Source: Luidia sarsii (lineage: Eukaryota; Echinodermata; Asteroidea; Paxillosida; Luidiidae). Taken from it: a stretch of 64,000 nt of DNA. This document shows, piece by piece, positions 32,336-42,980 of the stretch. A program made the translations under genes and the position numbers. The notes under the pieces are model-generated. The model did not search any database, was not told the origin of the DNA, and was given only the letters and a program-made list of their open reading frames with translations. The stretch is from positions 22,169,444 to 22,233,443 of the forward strand of contig OX465105.1 of NCBI GenBank assembly GCA_949987565.1. The letters run 5' to 3'. Numbering within the stretch: the stretch's first letter is position 1; the number at the start of each line of letters is the position of its first letter.

Positions 32336-32560
32336 TCGGCGTGACTTGAAACAAGACGCCGCGCGGCGCGGCCGGGTTGATTTTACCCAAGGGGAGTTGT
32401 CGTGCATGCAGAGCGCGGAGGACGTTCAAATCGTTTAGCGCCCTCTGCCGGCGTGGGATACTCCAAATAAGGAGCCACGCCCTTGCCGCCGTCCTTCTGA
32501 GCCGCCGAATGAGACGACTTCGGGTGCGGAATATAAGGTGCCGGATATCTGGCACCTATC
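32336..32560. promoter_or_regulatory. Candidate regulatory block with CTCF-like and CArG motifs
   Basis: GCGCCCTCTGCCGG at 32438-32451 is, in reverse, a close match to the animal CTCF core (CCRSYAGRGGGCGC type). CCAAATAAGG at 32463-32472 is an exact CC(A/T)6GG CArG box of the SRF type. They are 11 bp apart in GC-rich DNA that also holds a CGCGCGGCGCGG run. Motif matches only; factor binding is inference. Confidence 0.3.
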
Positions 32561-32702
32561 GATTGGGTATAATAGCCTTCCATAGGTGGGAACGTCTTCG
32601 GAAAAGAAACTCGTGTGGTTATGAGTTCGAGCTTTGGTTCCTGTCGATACCGATTCTCGTGTAGCGTGTTGATTCTCACACAGAGTGGTGTATAGATACT
32701 TA

Positions 32703-32820
32703 AGGTGATATACAAAAATGTTGCAAACTGCTTACTGACTAAAAATACCAAAAAGTAAATCTAAAAATTTAGTGGGCCTGGCGTTTCGATCCTAGCAGGA
32801 CCTTTCTCAAAGGCAGAGAT
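32703..32820 (-). repeat. Family A copy, reverse
   Basis: GGTGATATACAAAAATGTTG, CAAACTGCTTACTGACTAAA, then TTTAGTGGGCCTGGCGTTTC, GATCCTAGCAGGACC and TTTCTCAAAGGCAGAG. A full reverse copy with one change in the core (GCGTTTC for ACGTTTC). Confidence 0.85.
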
Positions 32821-33155
32821 ATAGATACTTGTGTATTTCGTGTGTTAAGCACAGACAGCGGGTGGTGAGGGTTCCAACGCCCTGGGTGATGGTAACTCAA
32901 TGGGTAGACTGATTGCGCGGCGTCGGCTCCTCCAGACAATATTGGTAGCACGAAGGGTGTGGACCGTGGGTCCGCGTGGTGGCGCTGTTGTGTGCCCTGC
33001 CCGCCGAGTGTCATCACGTCTCAGATTCCCTACGGTCTATCAGAGACGAGACACCGCGCACATTATCACGGCACTTTGAAAGTTCCCGCCATTTCTAAGG
33101 CCCTTTACGAATCCATGGCTCAGGCTTCGTCTGCATCACACAGCACCTGGAAATA
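32821..33155. other. Unassigned sequence, no gene seen
   Basis: GC-rich unique sequence. The frame at 32959-33165 is short and without recognised motif. Confidence 0.35.
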
Positions 33156-33159
33156 CAGG

Positions 33160-33330
33160 TTGTAGTAGTAGTACATGTACTACTACTACTGTCTCTACCA
33201 CTACATGTAGTACAATGGTACTACATGCACTACTGCCGCTACTGCTACATGTAGTACTATGGTACTACATGCACTACTGCCGCTACTGCTTTTGCTATTG
33301 CTACTACCACCACCACCACCACCACCACGA
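33160..33330. repeat. TAC/TGC and CAC trinucleotide repeat with hairpins
   Basis: GTAGTAGTAGTACATG followed by TACTACTACTACTG forms a hairpin at 33164-33190. Two copies of ATGTAGTA-YATGGTACTACATGC and CACTACTGCCGCTACTGCT follow, about 45 bp apart, and then (CAC)n. Confidence 0.85.
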
Positions 33331-33980
33331 AGTCGATGCCTACTCGGGGTGTCATGAACAAATCCCCTCCACACTAATCTGGCCAGCATGGCAGTCCTCA
33401 GCTCTTCAACTCAGTCAAGTCCTGTGTCTCTGATCCTCAGCATACCAATGTATGTCTGTTTCCTACCCCCCCCCCCCTTTTTTCCGATTGCCAAGTGATG
33501 GTTCCCACAATACAGGAGGACTATAGCCGAGAGTTCTGGGTGACGCACACACAATGCCCTGCTCAATCTTCTGATCCGTACCTTTTTTTCAGATACATTG
33601 TAGCTTCGGACGGCCATGGGACCATTTTCACAATTGTCCTTATGCCAACTGTTGAGGGTCATTCTCTTAGCATACGGGTATGTACCCCATCGGTTAAAAG
33701 GCCTGCCCTTTGAATCGTATGATATTTCAACCGGGGGGGGGGGGTGAGAAATGATGCCCAAGCCCGAGCCTTATCTTTCGTGTCGTAAAGGGCCTATAAT
33801 AAATTATGACGATATAAACCAAGTGCCCCTGGTCTCAATTTCGACCGGGACTTGCATTTGGGGGGCACTGACGACCCAAACGCTAACCACACAGCAACTC
33901 AGCCATTTTGCAGTCTGGTCGTTGTCTTGGTTCCCAATTTTTTTTTTAAACATAACTTTTGAAAAATACCTTTGAAAAAT
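33331..33980. other. Unassigned sequence, no gene seen
   Basis: C-run at 33468-33477 and G-run at 33735-33746. No convincing exon. Confidence 0.35.
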
Positions 33981-34432
33981 AAAAGGTCCTGCTAGGATCG
34001 AAACATCAGGCCCTATATAAATATTGATGACGTACAAATGCGCTGTGAACTTCCCAAATGACAGAAAGGGATTTGCACGAAAAATGTTGCAAACCTCTTA
34101 CCGACTAAAAATGACCCAAATGCATATAATCAAACATTAGGAGGGCCTGACTTTCAGAGATCGTTCTCATTGACATAGGCCCTAATGCTCTTTGAGAAAA
34201 GGTCCTTCTAGGATCGAAACGTCAGCCCCTATTATTTTTTGACAAATGACTCAAAATTGGGGGGGGGGGGTGCGGGGTGACATTTCGATCGTGCCCAGAC
34301 CTCTCTCTCTCTCTCTGCCTTTTGAGAAAGGCTCCGAGGTCGAAGCGTCTGGCCCTTCGAATCCTTGGTACGGCTTGGTACGAATTCCCAATCTCAATGA
34401 CCCAATAGTGGGTGGTTCGCCGACCAGCGGAC
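33981..34432 (+). repeat. Cluster of three worn family A copies
   Basis: Cores lie at 33987-34015 (GGTCCTGCTAGGATCGAAAC, ATCAGGCCC), 34190-34232 (GGTCCTTCTAGGATCGAAAC, GTCAGCCCC) and 34318-34358 (TTTGAGAAAGGCTCCG, GTCGAAGCGTCTGGCCC). A tail fragment, GTTGCAAACCTCTTACCGAC, is at 34085. A G-run is at 34259-34270. Confidence 0.75.
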
Positions 34433-34583
34433 TATTTCACCGAACCCATCGTAACTTACGATCAATCGCAAGTCCAAAAAATGACCGATGCGCAGAAACC
34501 ACGCGGCCTTCCACAAATTACACGATGGGTTATCCATCGTAAGAGTGAGTTACCACGCTCCGTAAGGTGATGTGAAATCCAAC
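34433..34583 (+). mobile_element. Family E foldback element
   Basis: Opens TATTTCACCGAACCCATCG and closes GGTGATGTGAAATCC, with TTACGATCAATCGCAAGTC and CGATGGGTTATCCATCG inside, as in the copy at 26174. Confidence 0.7.
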
Positions 34584-34719
34584 CCCTGTGCTTGTTTTCC
34601 GTCGCAACGGTTATCCCGTTCTTCTCTTCTCGTCCCCCCCCCCTCGTCCTCTTTTTTTAATCGGGTAATTTCTTTCGCCCGTTCCCCCATTTACCGCAGA
34701 GGTGGTGCCACCCCCTCCC

Positions 34720-34810
34720 CGCCGCTCCGAGATCAAAGGATGCCGCGGCACGGTGCGCTCCCTTTGTTGCCCTTTGATGTTGGCCACGTCGCGAACAGAT
34801 AATGAGGCGC
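34720..34810. promoter_or_regulatory. Candidate TCF/SOX site cluster
   Basis: Within about 50 bp: GATCAAAGG at 34731-34739, CCTTTGTTG near 34760 and CCTTTGATG near 34770. The first and third are TCF/LEF-type words in opposite orientation and the middle one is SOX-type. Unique sequence. Such a cluster could respond to Wnt signalling; this is inference. Confidence 0.25.
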
Positions 34811-34864
34811 CTCTTTTTAAAGTTGGGGCCAGCCGACGGCCAGCGCGTTAGTCACTTTATCAAC

Positions 34865-35102
34865 CGCCTCTCTCTGTCCCTGCCTCTGTGAGTGTGTCTC
34901 TCCTCTGCCCCTCTCTCTATCTCCCTCCCCCCTCTCTCTCCCTCCTCTCTCTCTCTGTCTGTCTCTCTCTCTCCCTGAGTGTCTCTCTGTCTCTGTCTCT
35001 CTCTCCATCCATCTCGCTCTCTCCCCTCTCGTCTCTCAAACTCTCCCTCTTAACCTCCTCTCCCTCTCCCCTCTCTACACCTCTCTCTTTCTCTCTCTCT
35101 CG
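34865..35102. repeat. CT-rich low-complexity block
   Basis: CTCTCTGTCTCTC and CCCTCTC words throughout. Confidence 0.93.
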
Positions 35103-35450
35103 GTGTCGTTTGAACCTCCGGGACCACTTTCGTTTAGAATTCAGGTTTTCTTTAATTGAATGAGAAGCGCGCCTGTTTAGTGTCGAGGGGGGGGGGAATG
35201 GTGGGTTGCGTGCCTGTGTATTCTTGGAGGGATATTTTGTTTACCTGCTAAACGCGCCCACTGTACACGTACACCCTTGCATCGATCATGGAGGTGTAGA
35301 GAGGGACATCGATATACCTTTCCGAGGCATCCACCGTTACGATTCCACGCCTCTTCCCTCTTACCCCCCCCCCCCCCACGATCTCCCCTCCCTAACCCCC
35401 GACTTCTGAGGAATAAACAAACGGCGAACGAAGTGAGCAACATCTGAAGT
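35103..35450. other. Unassigned sequence, no gene seen
   Basis: Unique-looking; G-run at 35188-35197, C-run of about 15 at 35365-35379. Confidence 0.35.
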
Positions 35451-35452
35451 AC

Positions 35453-35640
35453 AGTAAATACAAACAACTGTTGCAAACTGCTCACTGACTAAAATGAGCT
35501 GCAATATATAAATCTCAAAAGTTAGAGGGGACTGGCGTTTCGATCCTTGCAGGACCTTTCTCAGAGGCAAAGGTCCTCCTTTGAGAAAGGTCCCGCTAGG
35601 ATCGAAACATCAGGCCCTCTAACTTTTGAGATGTGTGCAA
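35453..35640. repeat. Family A inverted dimer
   Basis: ACAGTAAATACAAACAACTG, then TTGCAAACTGCTCACTGAC. A reverse core (GGCGTTTCGATCCTTGCAGG, ACCTTTCTCAGAGG) meets a forward core (TTTGAGAAAGGTCCCGC, TAGGATCGAAACATCAGGCCC), ending CTCTAACTTTTGAGATG. Confidence 0.83.
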
Positions 35641-36270
35641 CAACTGGTTTGAAATCTGTTGGTCTGGGTGCCCATTGACAGACCCCCCCCCCCAATCCAA
35701 CGAAATATCAACATACTTAGGCCTATAATTCGATGGACATCTCACTAATGTCTTCTCGAGCTCCGTAAATAACCTTGTTTTCTTTCGCATAACCCTGTCT
35801 ACTTGCAGTTCGTTATTTCCATTCAGCCCTGTTTCATACTCACTTCAGGGGATTTTTATTCTCTATTCTTTCTCAGTTATCCATCCAAGAATCGGTGGTA
35901 TATGACTTTATGATACCCTCGGGCATTCGTCACGCTGTAACCCGTAGTCTATTTTTGTGTAGAGCGCGCGATTTAACAATGATAATAATAATAAAAAAAA
36001 AACACCTGTGCAATTTGTAGCCCAGCATAGGGCTTCTAATTGGTATGGGAGAAAGAATTGAAAAGGAAATTTGTTTTCCCCAAATTCACAACGTGTTAAC
36101 AGATCGATATTTCAGCGTTAGCATCTATGAGCAGAATAGATTAGAATTTTTTACTGAATGAGCGTTCATCGGGTGAATAGGATTCTTTTCAGTCATTTTC
36201 ATCAATAAAGCAATACAGGCCTTATACAAATTGCCCACAGACTCGAACGACTGAAAAAAAAAAAAAAAAA
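35641..36270. other. Unassigned sequence, no gene seen
   Basis: AT-rich, with a C-run at about 35684-35694 and A-run at 36254-36270. No exon recognised. Confidence 0.35.
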
Positions 36271-36900
36271 GTCTCAAAATTTAGTGGGCCTGACGTTTCG
36301 ATCCTAGCAGGACCTTTCTCAAAGGTCCCGCCTTTCTGCCTTTGAGAAAGGTCCTGCTAGGATCGAAACGTCAGGCCCACTAAATTTTGAGATTTGCATT
36401 TTGGTAATTTTAGTCAGTAGGCAGTTTGCAACATTTTTGTAAATCACTTTTAGAAAAGGTATTAGACAAAAAATGTTGCAAACTGCTTACTGACTAAATT
36501 TACCAAAATTCAAATCTCAACATTTAGTGCATGGGCCTGACGTTTCGATCCTAGTAGGACCTTTCTCAAAGGCAGAGACAGTCGAAAAAGTCGAGGGATT
36601 GAAGTTCTGATCCTAGCAGGGTCTTCGTCCGAGACAGTCTGAGAAAGTTCCGGTTTGACAAAATCTGTTTTCAATCATTGTTTTCAATTATATATAAATA
36701 TTTTTTTGAAAAAAGTGATATACAAAAATGTTGCAAACTGCTTACTGACTAAAATTACCAAAATGCAAATCTTAAAATTTAGTGGGCCCGACGTTTGGAT
36801 CCTAGCAGGACCTTTCTCAAACTCAAAGGCAGAGTGCCTTTGGTCCTGCTAGTATCGAAACGTCAGGCCCACTAAATTTTAATACTTTTAGAATACATAG
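36271..36900. repeat. Cluster of three family A copies
   Basis: 36275-36450 is an inverted dimer with full TTTGAGAAAGGTCCTGC core and the TAGGCAGTTTGCAACATTT tail. 36468-36575 is a reverse copy (CTAGTAGGACC). 36714-36885 is another inverted pair with worn arms. All share GTTGCAAACTGCTTACTGAC. The cluster shows repeated insertion or local duplication. Confidence 0.88.
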
Positions 36901-36924
36901 CAATATGCACCAATGTTGCAAACT

Positions 36925-37392
36925 ACAAATATCAACACATTTGGAGGGCCCGACGTTTCGACCCTATAGCGGGACCTTTCTCAGAGGCAGAATCTACGAA
37001 GTTCACGGTGAACAAGCCTCTATGCCCATCGGATGGAGGCAGGGACAGTTGCATCTAACAGATCAAGGCTGCAAGGGGGGAGGTAGGGCGGGAGAGTGTA
37101 CGCGTGTATAATCACACGTGCATCGAACCAGTTGTATATTACGGGACGCTCCCGATTTGAACTGAAATCGTGCGTATATATATACAATGTACATGTATAT
37201 AGGCGCCCGCTGAATGCGAAAGATGTGCTTGATTATAATGTTGCAGTGCACACAGCGTGACATCCGCTCGCGAGGCCAAAACCCGTCTGTGGAAGCGGGG
37301 GGGGGTAGAGGAGACAGAATAAAACGGATATAAAGAGGCGGCGACCAGACCGCGAACTTGTGCCATAAAGAGCCCCGCAAACACACATACAC
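36925..37392 (-). mobile_element. Family H repeat, copy 2
   Basis: Reverse complement of 7015-7460 over nearly the full length, with a family A core at the equivalent end (GGCCCGACGTTTCGACCC, TATAGCGGGACCTTTCTC). The TA-rich spot is longer and carries an extra TGTACATGTATA. Most other differences are single bases. Confidence 0.8.
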
Positions 37393-37937
37393 ACGCACAT
37401 GATCACCGCCGCTGATTGTCAGAATGGCTTCGGCGCTTAACAAGTTGAGAGTGGGGGGGGGGGGGTTGGCAGGGAGAGGTGAGAACGACGCTATAGAACT
37501 TGCGCACATGAAAATCAGGAAACAAGTTTATGGTCCGGTTCACCGGCGCCCATGATTCTGTTAAAATTCCAGATAAGCCCCCCCCCCTCCCCCTCTCTCT
37601 CTCTTCCTCTATAATCGGCCGATGTTGTTCTCGCGATATTTCGGTGTTTATCCGATCGACGCCGCCGATTTCCGTTAGGAAGATACCCCCCTATGAGTGG
37701 CATTGTTGTCGGCGTTTGTAGCAGCGCTTTCGATGTTGTTGTTCGTTGGCCGCGGTCGTTCCAAGTTGCAAGTGTAGCCGTCGTTTGCATTGGCGTGTTA
37801 CTAATTGCGAAGGGGGTGCATTGCCGCATTCGTGTAGTTTTTACTGAGCTGTCTGTATTTTTTTTCTTCTGGCTGCAATCTTCGCCGTCAGACTTGATGG
37901 GCAATACTGTATTTGTTAACCAGCGTTTCGACTAGCG
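37393..37937. other. Unassigned sequence, no gene seen
   Basis: G-run of about 14 at 37453-37466 and C-run at about 37580. No exon recognised. Confidence 0.35.
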
Positions 37938-38029
37938 TATAGTCAAACCATGGAGGAATAAGGATTGTTTTGTACACAGCTGCATCACAAAATCCATTAT
38001 ATGCATCACAAAATCTAGTTCGAGCATGC

Positions 38030-38123
38030 TTGGACCCGACAAGTCACCCTTTTTTATCGAAATTTGGACTGGAGGGCTCCAAATTCCAAATTTCGATAAA
38101 AAAAGGTGACTTGTCGGGTCCAA
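38030..38123. repeat. Long inverted repeat (hairpin)
   Basis: TTGGACCCGACAAGTCACC... at 38030-38066 pairs with ...GGTGACTTGTCGGGTCCAA at 38086-38123, arms of about 37 bp with one or two indels. It lies between two ACCATGGAGGAAT copies (37947 and 38294), so it may be the centre of a foldback element spanning 37938-38333. Confidence 0.8.
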
Positions 38124-38239
38124 GTTACTCAGCCTACACAAAATCATGCATTTTTTTTTGGGGGGGGAACTGTAACACTAACACAAGGGGGCAAGTGGTG
38201 ACTGGTGGTGGCATTGGCATTGGCGGTCTACGCCCAGTA

Positions 38240-38326
38240 CTATAGTACTACTACTAGTACTGCTACTAGTACTAGTACTATAGTAGTAGTACTACCATGG
38301 AGGAATCTCCTCATTCCTCCATGGTC
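38240..38326. repeat. CTA/TAG microsatellite and 13-bp hairpin
   Basis: TACTACTAGTACTGC words in both orientations at 38240-38295, then ACCATGGAGGAAT-CTCCTC-ATTCCTCCATGGT, a perfect 13-bp stem at 38294-38325. Confidence 0.85.
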
Positions 38327-38454
38327 AAACTATCAACCGGTAATATTATTACAGGCTACATAGTCAAAGCACAACCGTTGATTGATGCTGAGCCAGAATT
38401 AATCACGTAGGGAAAAGGAAAACCGATGGGGAAGTTGGGAGAAATGGCTTACAA

Positions 38455-38556
38455 AGAACCGGACTGGACCGGGACATGAACCCGAGACATCTGGTTTAGC
38501 CATGGTTTTTTAACGCACTAGTGTTCATCCCACCCAAGCAACCCAGCCCTTAGATG
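38455..38556 (-). repeat. tRNA-like SINE remnant
   Basis: On minus: GGGCTGGGTTGCTTGGGTGG as an A-box-like start and CTCGGGTTCATGTCCCG as a B-box/T-arm-like end. Shares ACCCAGCCCTTA with 10385-10462. No complete cloverleaf. Confidence 0.4.
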
Positions 38557-38600
38557 ACGCCCTTCCCCAAAATCAATGCAGTCAACTATGTTTGCCACAA

Positions 38601-38965
38601 GGTGATATACCAAAATGTTGCAAACTGCTTACTGACTAAAATTACCAAAATGCAAAACTTAAAATTTAGTGGGCCTGACGTTGCGATCCTAGCACTAGCA
38701 GGACCTTTCTCAAAGGCTGAGTGACAAGGACAAAACAGATAAATGTACACGAAGGAAGGGGGAAGAGAGTGAATAGGACACGGATGAGAAACAAAGGACA
38801 AAGAGTAAAGCTGGTAGGGTGAAATCAAAGGGAAGGGCAAGGAGTAGGGTAGGGATTAGTGAGAAGAGGGGGGAAAGATCAAAGAGAGAAGTGAACACAA
38901 ACAAAGGATTATCAGAAAGCTGCATGGTGATTTACAAAAATGTTGCAAACTGCATACTGACTAAC
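38601..38965 (-). mobile_element. Family L repeat, copy 2
   Basis: Reverse complement of 12571-13010, from GGTGATATACCAAAATGTTG to AAAGCTGCATGGTG. The family A core has an inserted CTAG (GATCCTAGCACTAGCAGG). Only one of the 52-bp units of copy 1 is present. A second A tail (GTTGCAAACTGCATACTGAC) follows at 38930-38965. Confidence 0.8.
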
Positions 38966-39855
38966 TATATGTTTGCCACACTTGACAATATACCCCATCA
39001 GTGGACGCCAGTGGTTGGGCTAAAAACGATTTGACACAACGCTTGGGGAGCCCAATGTTAAGACATTGTTCACGGAAGACTGGATGCATCTGCTGTATGA
39101 ATTGATGTTGCTTTTCGAAAGATACCCCAGCCTATCCACGAGCACCATTCTAGCGAGTGATTCCTTCTCAGCCCATTGGCTCGGGCGAGCACGTGACAAC
39201 CCCCCTCCCCCTTCCCAGACCCTTCGATGGCGCCCTCGTCGTTGGGATGATTCGCCGACTGTTTCAATTGCCTAAATCTGATCCAATCGTGTAAAGTCGA
39301 TAAGAGACAAAATAACAGTCTGACCCAAACTAATCTTTCACTTCGTGATGTGATAATGGTAATAAAGGAAAGCATTCTGGAGACTACCGGATGCGCCAAC
39401 CTCCTCTCCCACCACCCCCCCCCCCCTCTCTCTCTCTCTCCCACCCCCGAACACAAAGTCAATAGCGGTGCCAATTTACAAATTCGAGGTTGTTTTGCGA
39501 TGTTTTTATTTTGGTTTACGAGTGGCGCCAAATAATGGAGCGTGCGGTTGGGATGAGGCGGGTAGTTGTCGTAGACGATCTGTACACAAACCTTAGTCTT
39601 TTGGGCCACGCAATTGGGATTACTGGCTGGATGGGAGCAATAGAGACTGTTGTAGCTGGGGGAGGGAGAACCAAACGAAATCAATGGTAATTGATGTGCG
39701 GTTTAAGGGGGGTTGGGTCAGCCAGACGCGGTCGAGACCAAACACCGCGGGGACGGACGGCCGGAGCCTGGCCGGGTGATGACGGGGGGAACGCGCCTTT
39801 CCGCACGGCGTGGTTTTAGGGGTAGCGACGCGGTGCGCGGCTCTGGGGAAAGTGG
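38966..39855. other. Unassigned sequence, no gene seen
   Basis: GC-rich in 39170-39260 and 39720-39855; C-run at 39415-39427 followed by CT repeat. A 204-codon minus frame (39070-39684) has no recognised motif and crosses the CT block. Confidence 0.35.
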
Positions 39856-39859
39856 CTGG

Positions 39860-40690
39860 AGGAAGGACGGGGAGGAGAGAGCGAGATAGAGAGAGAGAGA
39901 GGGGGAAGAGAGAGAGATTTGGACGGAGAGAAAGAGGTGGAAACAGAGAGGGAAGGAGAGAGAGAGAGAGGGGGGGGGAGGTGGAGAGAAAGAGAGAGAG
40001 ATGTGGGCAGAGAGAAAGAGGTTGAAATAGAGAGAGGGTCTGGGAGAGGGAGGAGAGGGGAGGTGGAGAGAGAGAGAGGTGGACAGAGAGAAAGAGATTG
40101 AAATAGAGAGAGGGTCGGGGAGAGGGAGGAGAGGGGGAGGTGGAGAGAGAGAGAGGGGAGAGAGATGTGGACAGAGAGAAAGAGGTTGAAATATAGAGAG
40201 GGTCGGGGAGAGGGTGGAGAGAAAGAGAGAGATGTGGACAGAGAGAAAGAGGTTGAAAAGGAGAGAGGGTCGGGGAGAGGGTGGAGAGAAATAGAGAGAG
40301 AGAGATGTGGACAGAGAGAAAGAGGTTGAAGTAGAGAGAGGGTCCGGGAGAGGGAGGAGAGGGGAGGTGGAGAGAGAGAGAGGGGAGAGAGATAAGGACA
40401 GAGAGAAAGAGGTAGAAAAAGAGAGAGGGTAGGGGAGAGGGAGAGAGAGAGAGGTGGATAGAAAGAGGGAGAGAGAGAGATAGGTGGACAGAGAGAAAGA
40501 GATTGAAATAGAGAGAGGGTCAGGGAGAGGGAGGAGAGGGGGAGGTGGAGAGAGAGAGAGATGTGGACAGAGAGAAAGAGGTTGAAATAGAGAGATGGTC
40601 GGGGAGAGGGAGAGAGAGGGAGGTGGATAGAAAGAGGGAGAAAGAGAGAGAGGTGGACAGAGAGAAAGAGGATGAAAGAGAGAGGGGACG
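39860..40690. repeat. GA-rich minisatellite with 70-90-bp period
   Basis: Almost pure purine. The phrase GAGAGAAAGAGGTTGAA, or a close form, recurs at about 40021, 40096, 40184, 40252, 40325, 40411, 40501, 40581 and 40671. Spacings range from 68 to 90 bp. The 317-codon minus frame is an artefact. Confidence 0.93.
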
Positions 40691-41443
40691 AGCCCGGGCT
40701 TCCTTGTCTGCCATCATACAGTAGGCAAGGCCATGCCGCGGTATAGCATCGAGCCGAGGACGCCCTCACCCCCCAAAAATGAAATGAAATGAGTGGACTC
40801 GGGGGCCTGGATTAGATCGCTTCAAATTAAGGAGTCTATTGTCTGACTTTGTTTACCGAACCATCCCACCTCCATGCAGGACCTTTCTCAAAGGACCTTA
40901 CAGGAGATTGATGTATCGCAGGTCATTTTAGTCAGCGAGCAGTTTGCAACAGTTTTTTGCATTTACTGTATATAGAAAAATGTCGAAGAGGTTGAGGGTC
41001 TGGCGATTCGATACAAGTATAGGACCTTTTTTCAAAGACGCTCTACATTCATTTCATGACGTATGCGTGTTTGGCCATTTAACCGAGTAAGCGTTTGTTC
41101 GACACGTGCGTATTATTACTCTGTAGACAATCAAAGGACCGCGTGTGACAGTCACGGGAAGTCCACTTTGCGTGCAGAATTGAGGGGACGGTGGAAGTGA
41201 CCGGGACGAGGTCCGGGAGCGAGTCACCGTGGGGGACCGTGGCCCGTGCGCCAGGCGCGACACGCCGGCATCGCCCCGGTCGGGAAAAGAGCCCGCGGTC
41301 GGACGGTATCGGCAGACTGCACTCCTCGATTCTGTCTACCCCGTATACCGTACCGCCACATGAAATGCGGAGAAAGTCTTATGACCTGGCAATTCCACTT
41401 GATCTGAAAAAAGTGGGTAAGGGAAGGGGAGCCTGTAACCTTA
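40691..41443. repeat. Unassigned sequence with a family A remnant
   Basis: At 40880-40980: AGGACCTTTCTCAAAGGACC, then TTTTAGTCAGCGAGCAGTTT and TTTTGCATTTACTGTATAT, an A copy with the core deleted. 41140-41330 is unique and GC-rich without a defensible exon. Confidence 0.45.
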
Positions 41444-41742
41444 AAGGCCCCCCAACATCGGTAAAAGTCTAAAGATTGCCACAGTTAGTGTGTTAAACCA
41501 TTAAACATTCCAAACAAGAAATCCTGCGAAGGTTTTACTTTTAGCTCAAATGGTAATCTAAGAAATTAGAAAAAGACAAACACCCGTCACGGTTTTCGCA
41601 CCGTTCTGTAATGTAAGAAATAGTTTGTCGATGTTTGAGCGAATATTTCTCGAGAAGTACATCATCCCAGACCGTAAGATTTCAACGTGAGGATTCTATC
41701 ATGACCATGTTTTCCGATCTTCCCAATGTTGTATTGGACCTT
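41444..41742 (+). mobile_element. Family D MITE, copy 2, centre palindrome lost
   Basis: AAAGGCCCCCCAACATCGG to CCAATGTTGTATTGGACCTTT. Compared with the other D copies, the segment between two AAATAGTTT-like repeats, which holds the TTACTCGCGAGTAA palindrome, is missing, and the right part has a further deletion near 41705. Confidence 0.82.
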
Positions 41743-42320
41743 TGATGTTGAAGGTTATTATTTTGTGTGTAAACCACATCACAACACATTGATGGTCAGT
41801 TAATAAGGTCAGTCACCATATCGAAATTATCAAGTTCAGTCAGTTGACAGGGTGTATAGGCTTATACCTACCGGTATAACACTGCAGTCTGTCATGAGTC
41901 TGGATTTCGCCATTATAGACAAATGTCAGAGTTTGTGATTCTCAGGTTTTTTTTCAGTTTTCCCCGAAGCTCGCTTCAAACGGGGCAGCACAAGACCGGG
42001 TTGGGAGTTACTGCCTAACGTATAAACTGGTCGTCCTACCCGGCTGGTTCACTGAGCGAGCGAACTTTCCAGCGCACTGTTATTCACAAAACCATAAAAA
42101 ACCCACCAAGGTTCAGCTTGTCAAGATTAGTCTGCGGTGACAACCTGCGCATACAATCTATCTCTTGACTCTTGTTGAGTATAGGGGCCTATTTTGAGAA
42201 CACAATTCGGCAAAGAACACTTTGAATGAATAGATACTTAGACCCGAGACCTCTGGATCGGATCCAAGTCTCGCTCCATTCAAAGTTGTCTTTGCCATTT
42301 CAAAAATGTAAAAAAAAAAC
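41743..42320. other. Unassigned sequence, no gene seen
   Basis: Unique-looking, AT-leaning sequence. No convincing exon. Confidence 0.35.
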
Positions 42321-42503
42321 CGCAGTGGCTGTTGTTACGGCAGTCGTCCGTGTGGTTCCCTGTCTTGATTGTATTTCGTCAGCATTGCAGGCTGGTTGAA
42401 CCAGTCTATTAGCTGATAGTCTGGTTCCAAGAGCTAAACATCCTGACAAATACTGTGAAGTCAGGGAACCACACGGACGACTGCCGTAACAACAGCCACT
42501 GCG
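42321..42503. mobile_element. Foldback element with perfect 42-bp arms
   Basis: 42321-42362 (CGCAGTGGCTGTTGTTACGG...) is the exact reverse complement of 42462-42503. The 99-bp centre has CTGGTTGAACCAG and CTGGTTCC. A-rich flanks on both sides (AAAAAC before, GAAAAAC after). Single copy here, no coding capacity. Confidence 0.85.
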
Positions 42504-42980
42504 AAAAACAAAAGAAGAAGCTCCAAGTCGGATTTTCCCTGTGCGGTTCTGAGAAGATCATGATGCAACTCTCTGGAGTGTCCTTTGTGGGTTTTTTCCC
42601 CCACGCTGAGGAAAGTTCTTTACTTTGCGACGATTTGTGATGACATCGTGTTTTCCGTATAGGCGTTGGCCAACGTTGCTGTGATAACGCACGAAATCAC
42701 TCATTAATTGTCGGCACAATCAGAAGATTTACGTTAATGGTCCATTCTGTCCGAATGAAAGTTGCCGCAACAATGTGTCTGAAGTGAAGCTTTCCATCTG
42801 GCGTTCTCGGTGCGACAATCGAAATCAATTATCTATATATAAAAAACCACATTGGGCCACACACACCCACTCACACGCAGTTGGGTTGCGCGAAGAAATG
42901 TATTCCTCTTTCCCCTGTTTGGAACTGGAGCCGAATGTTTTCGAATAACGTGTTGTCCCCCACTGTCTGCATGAGATCAT

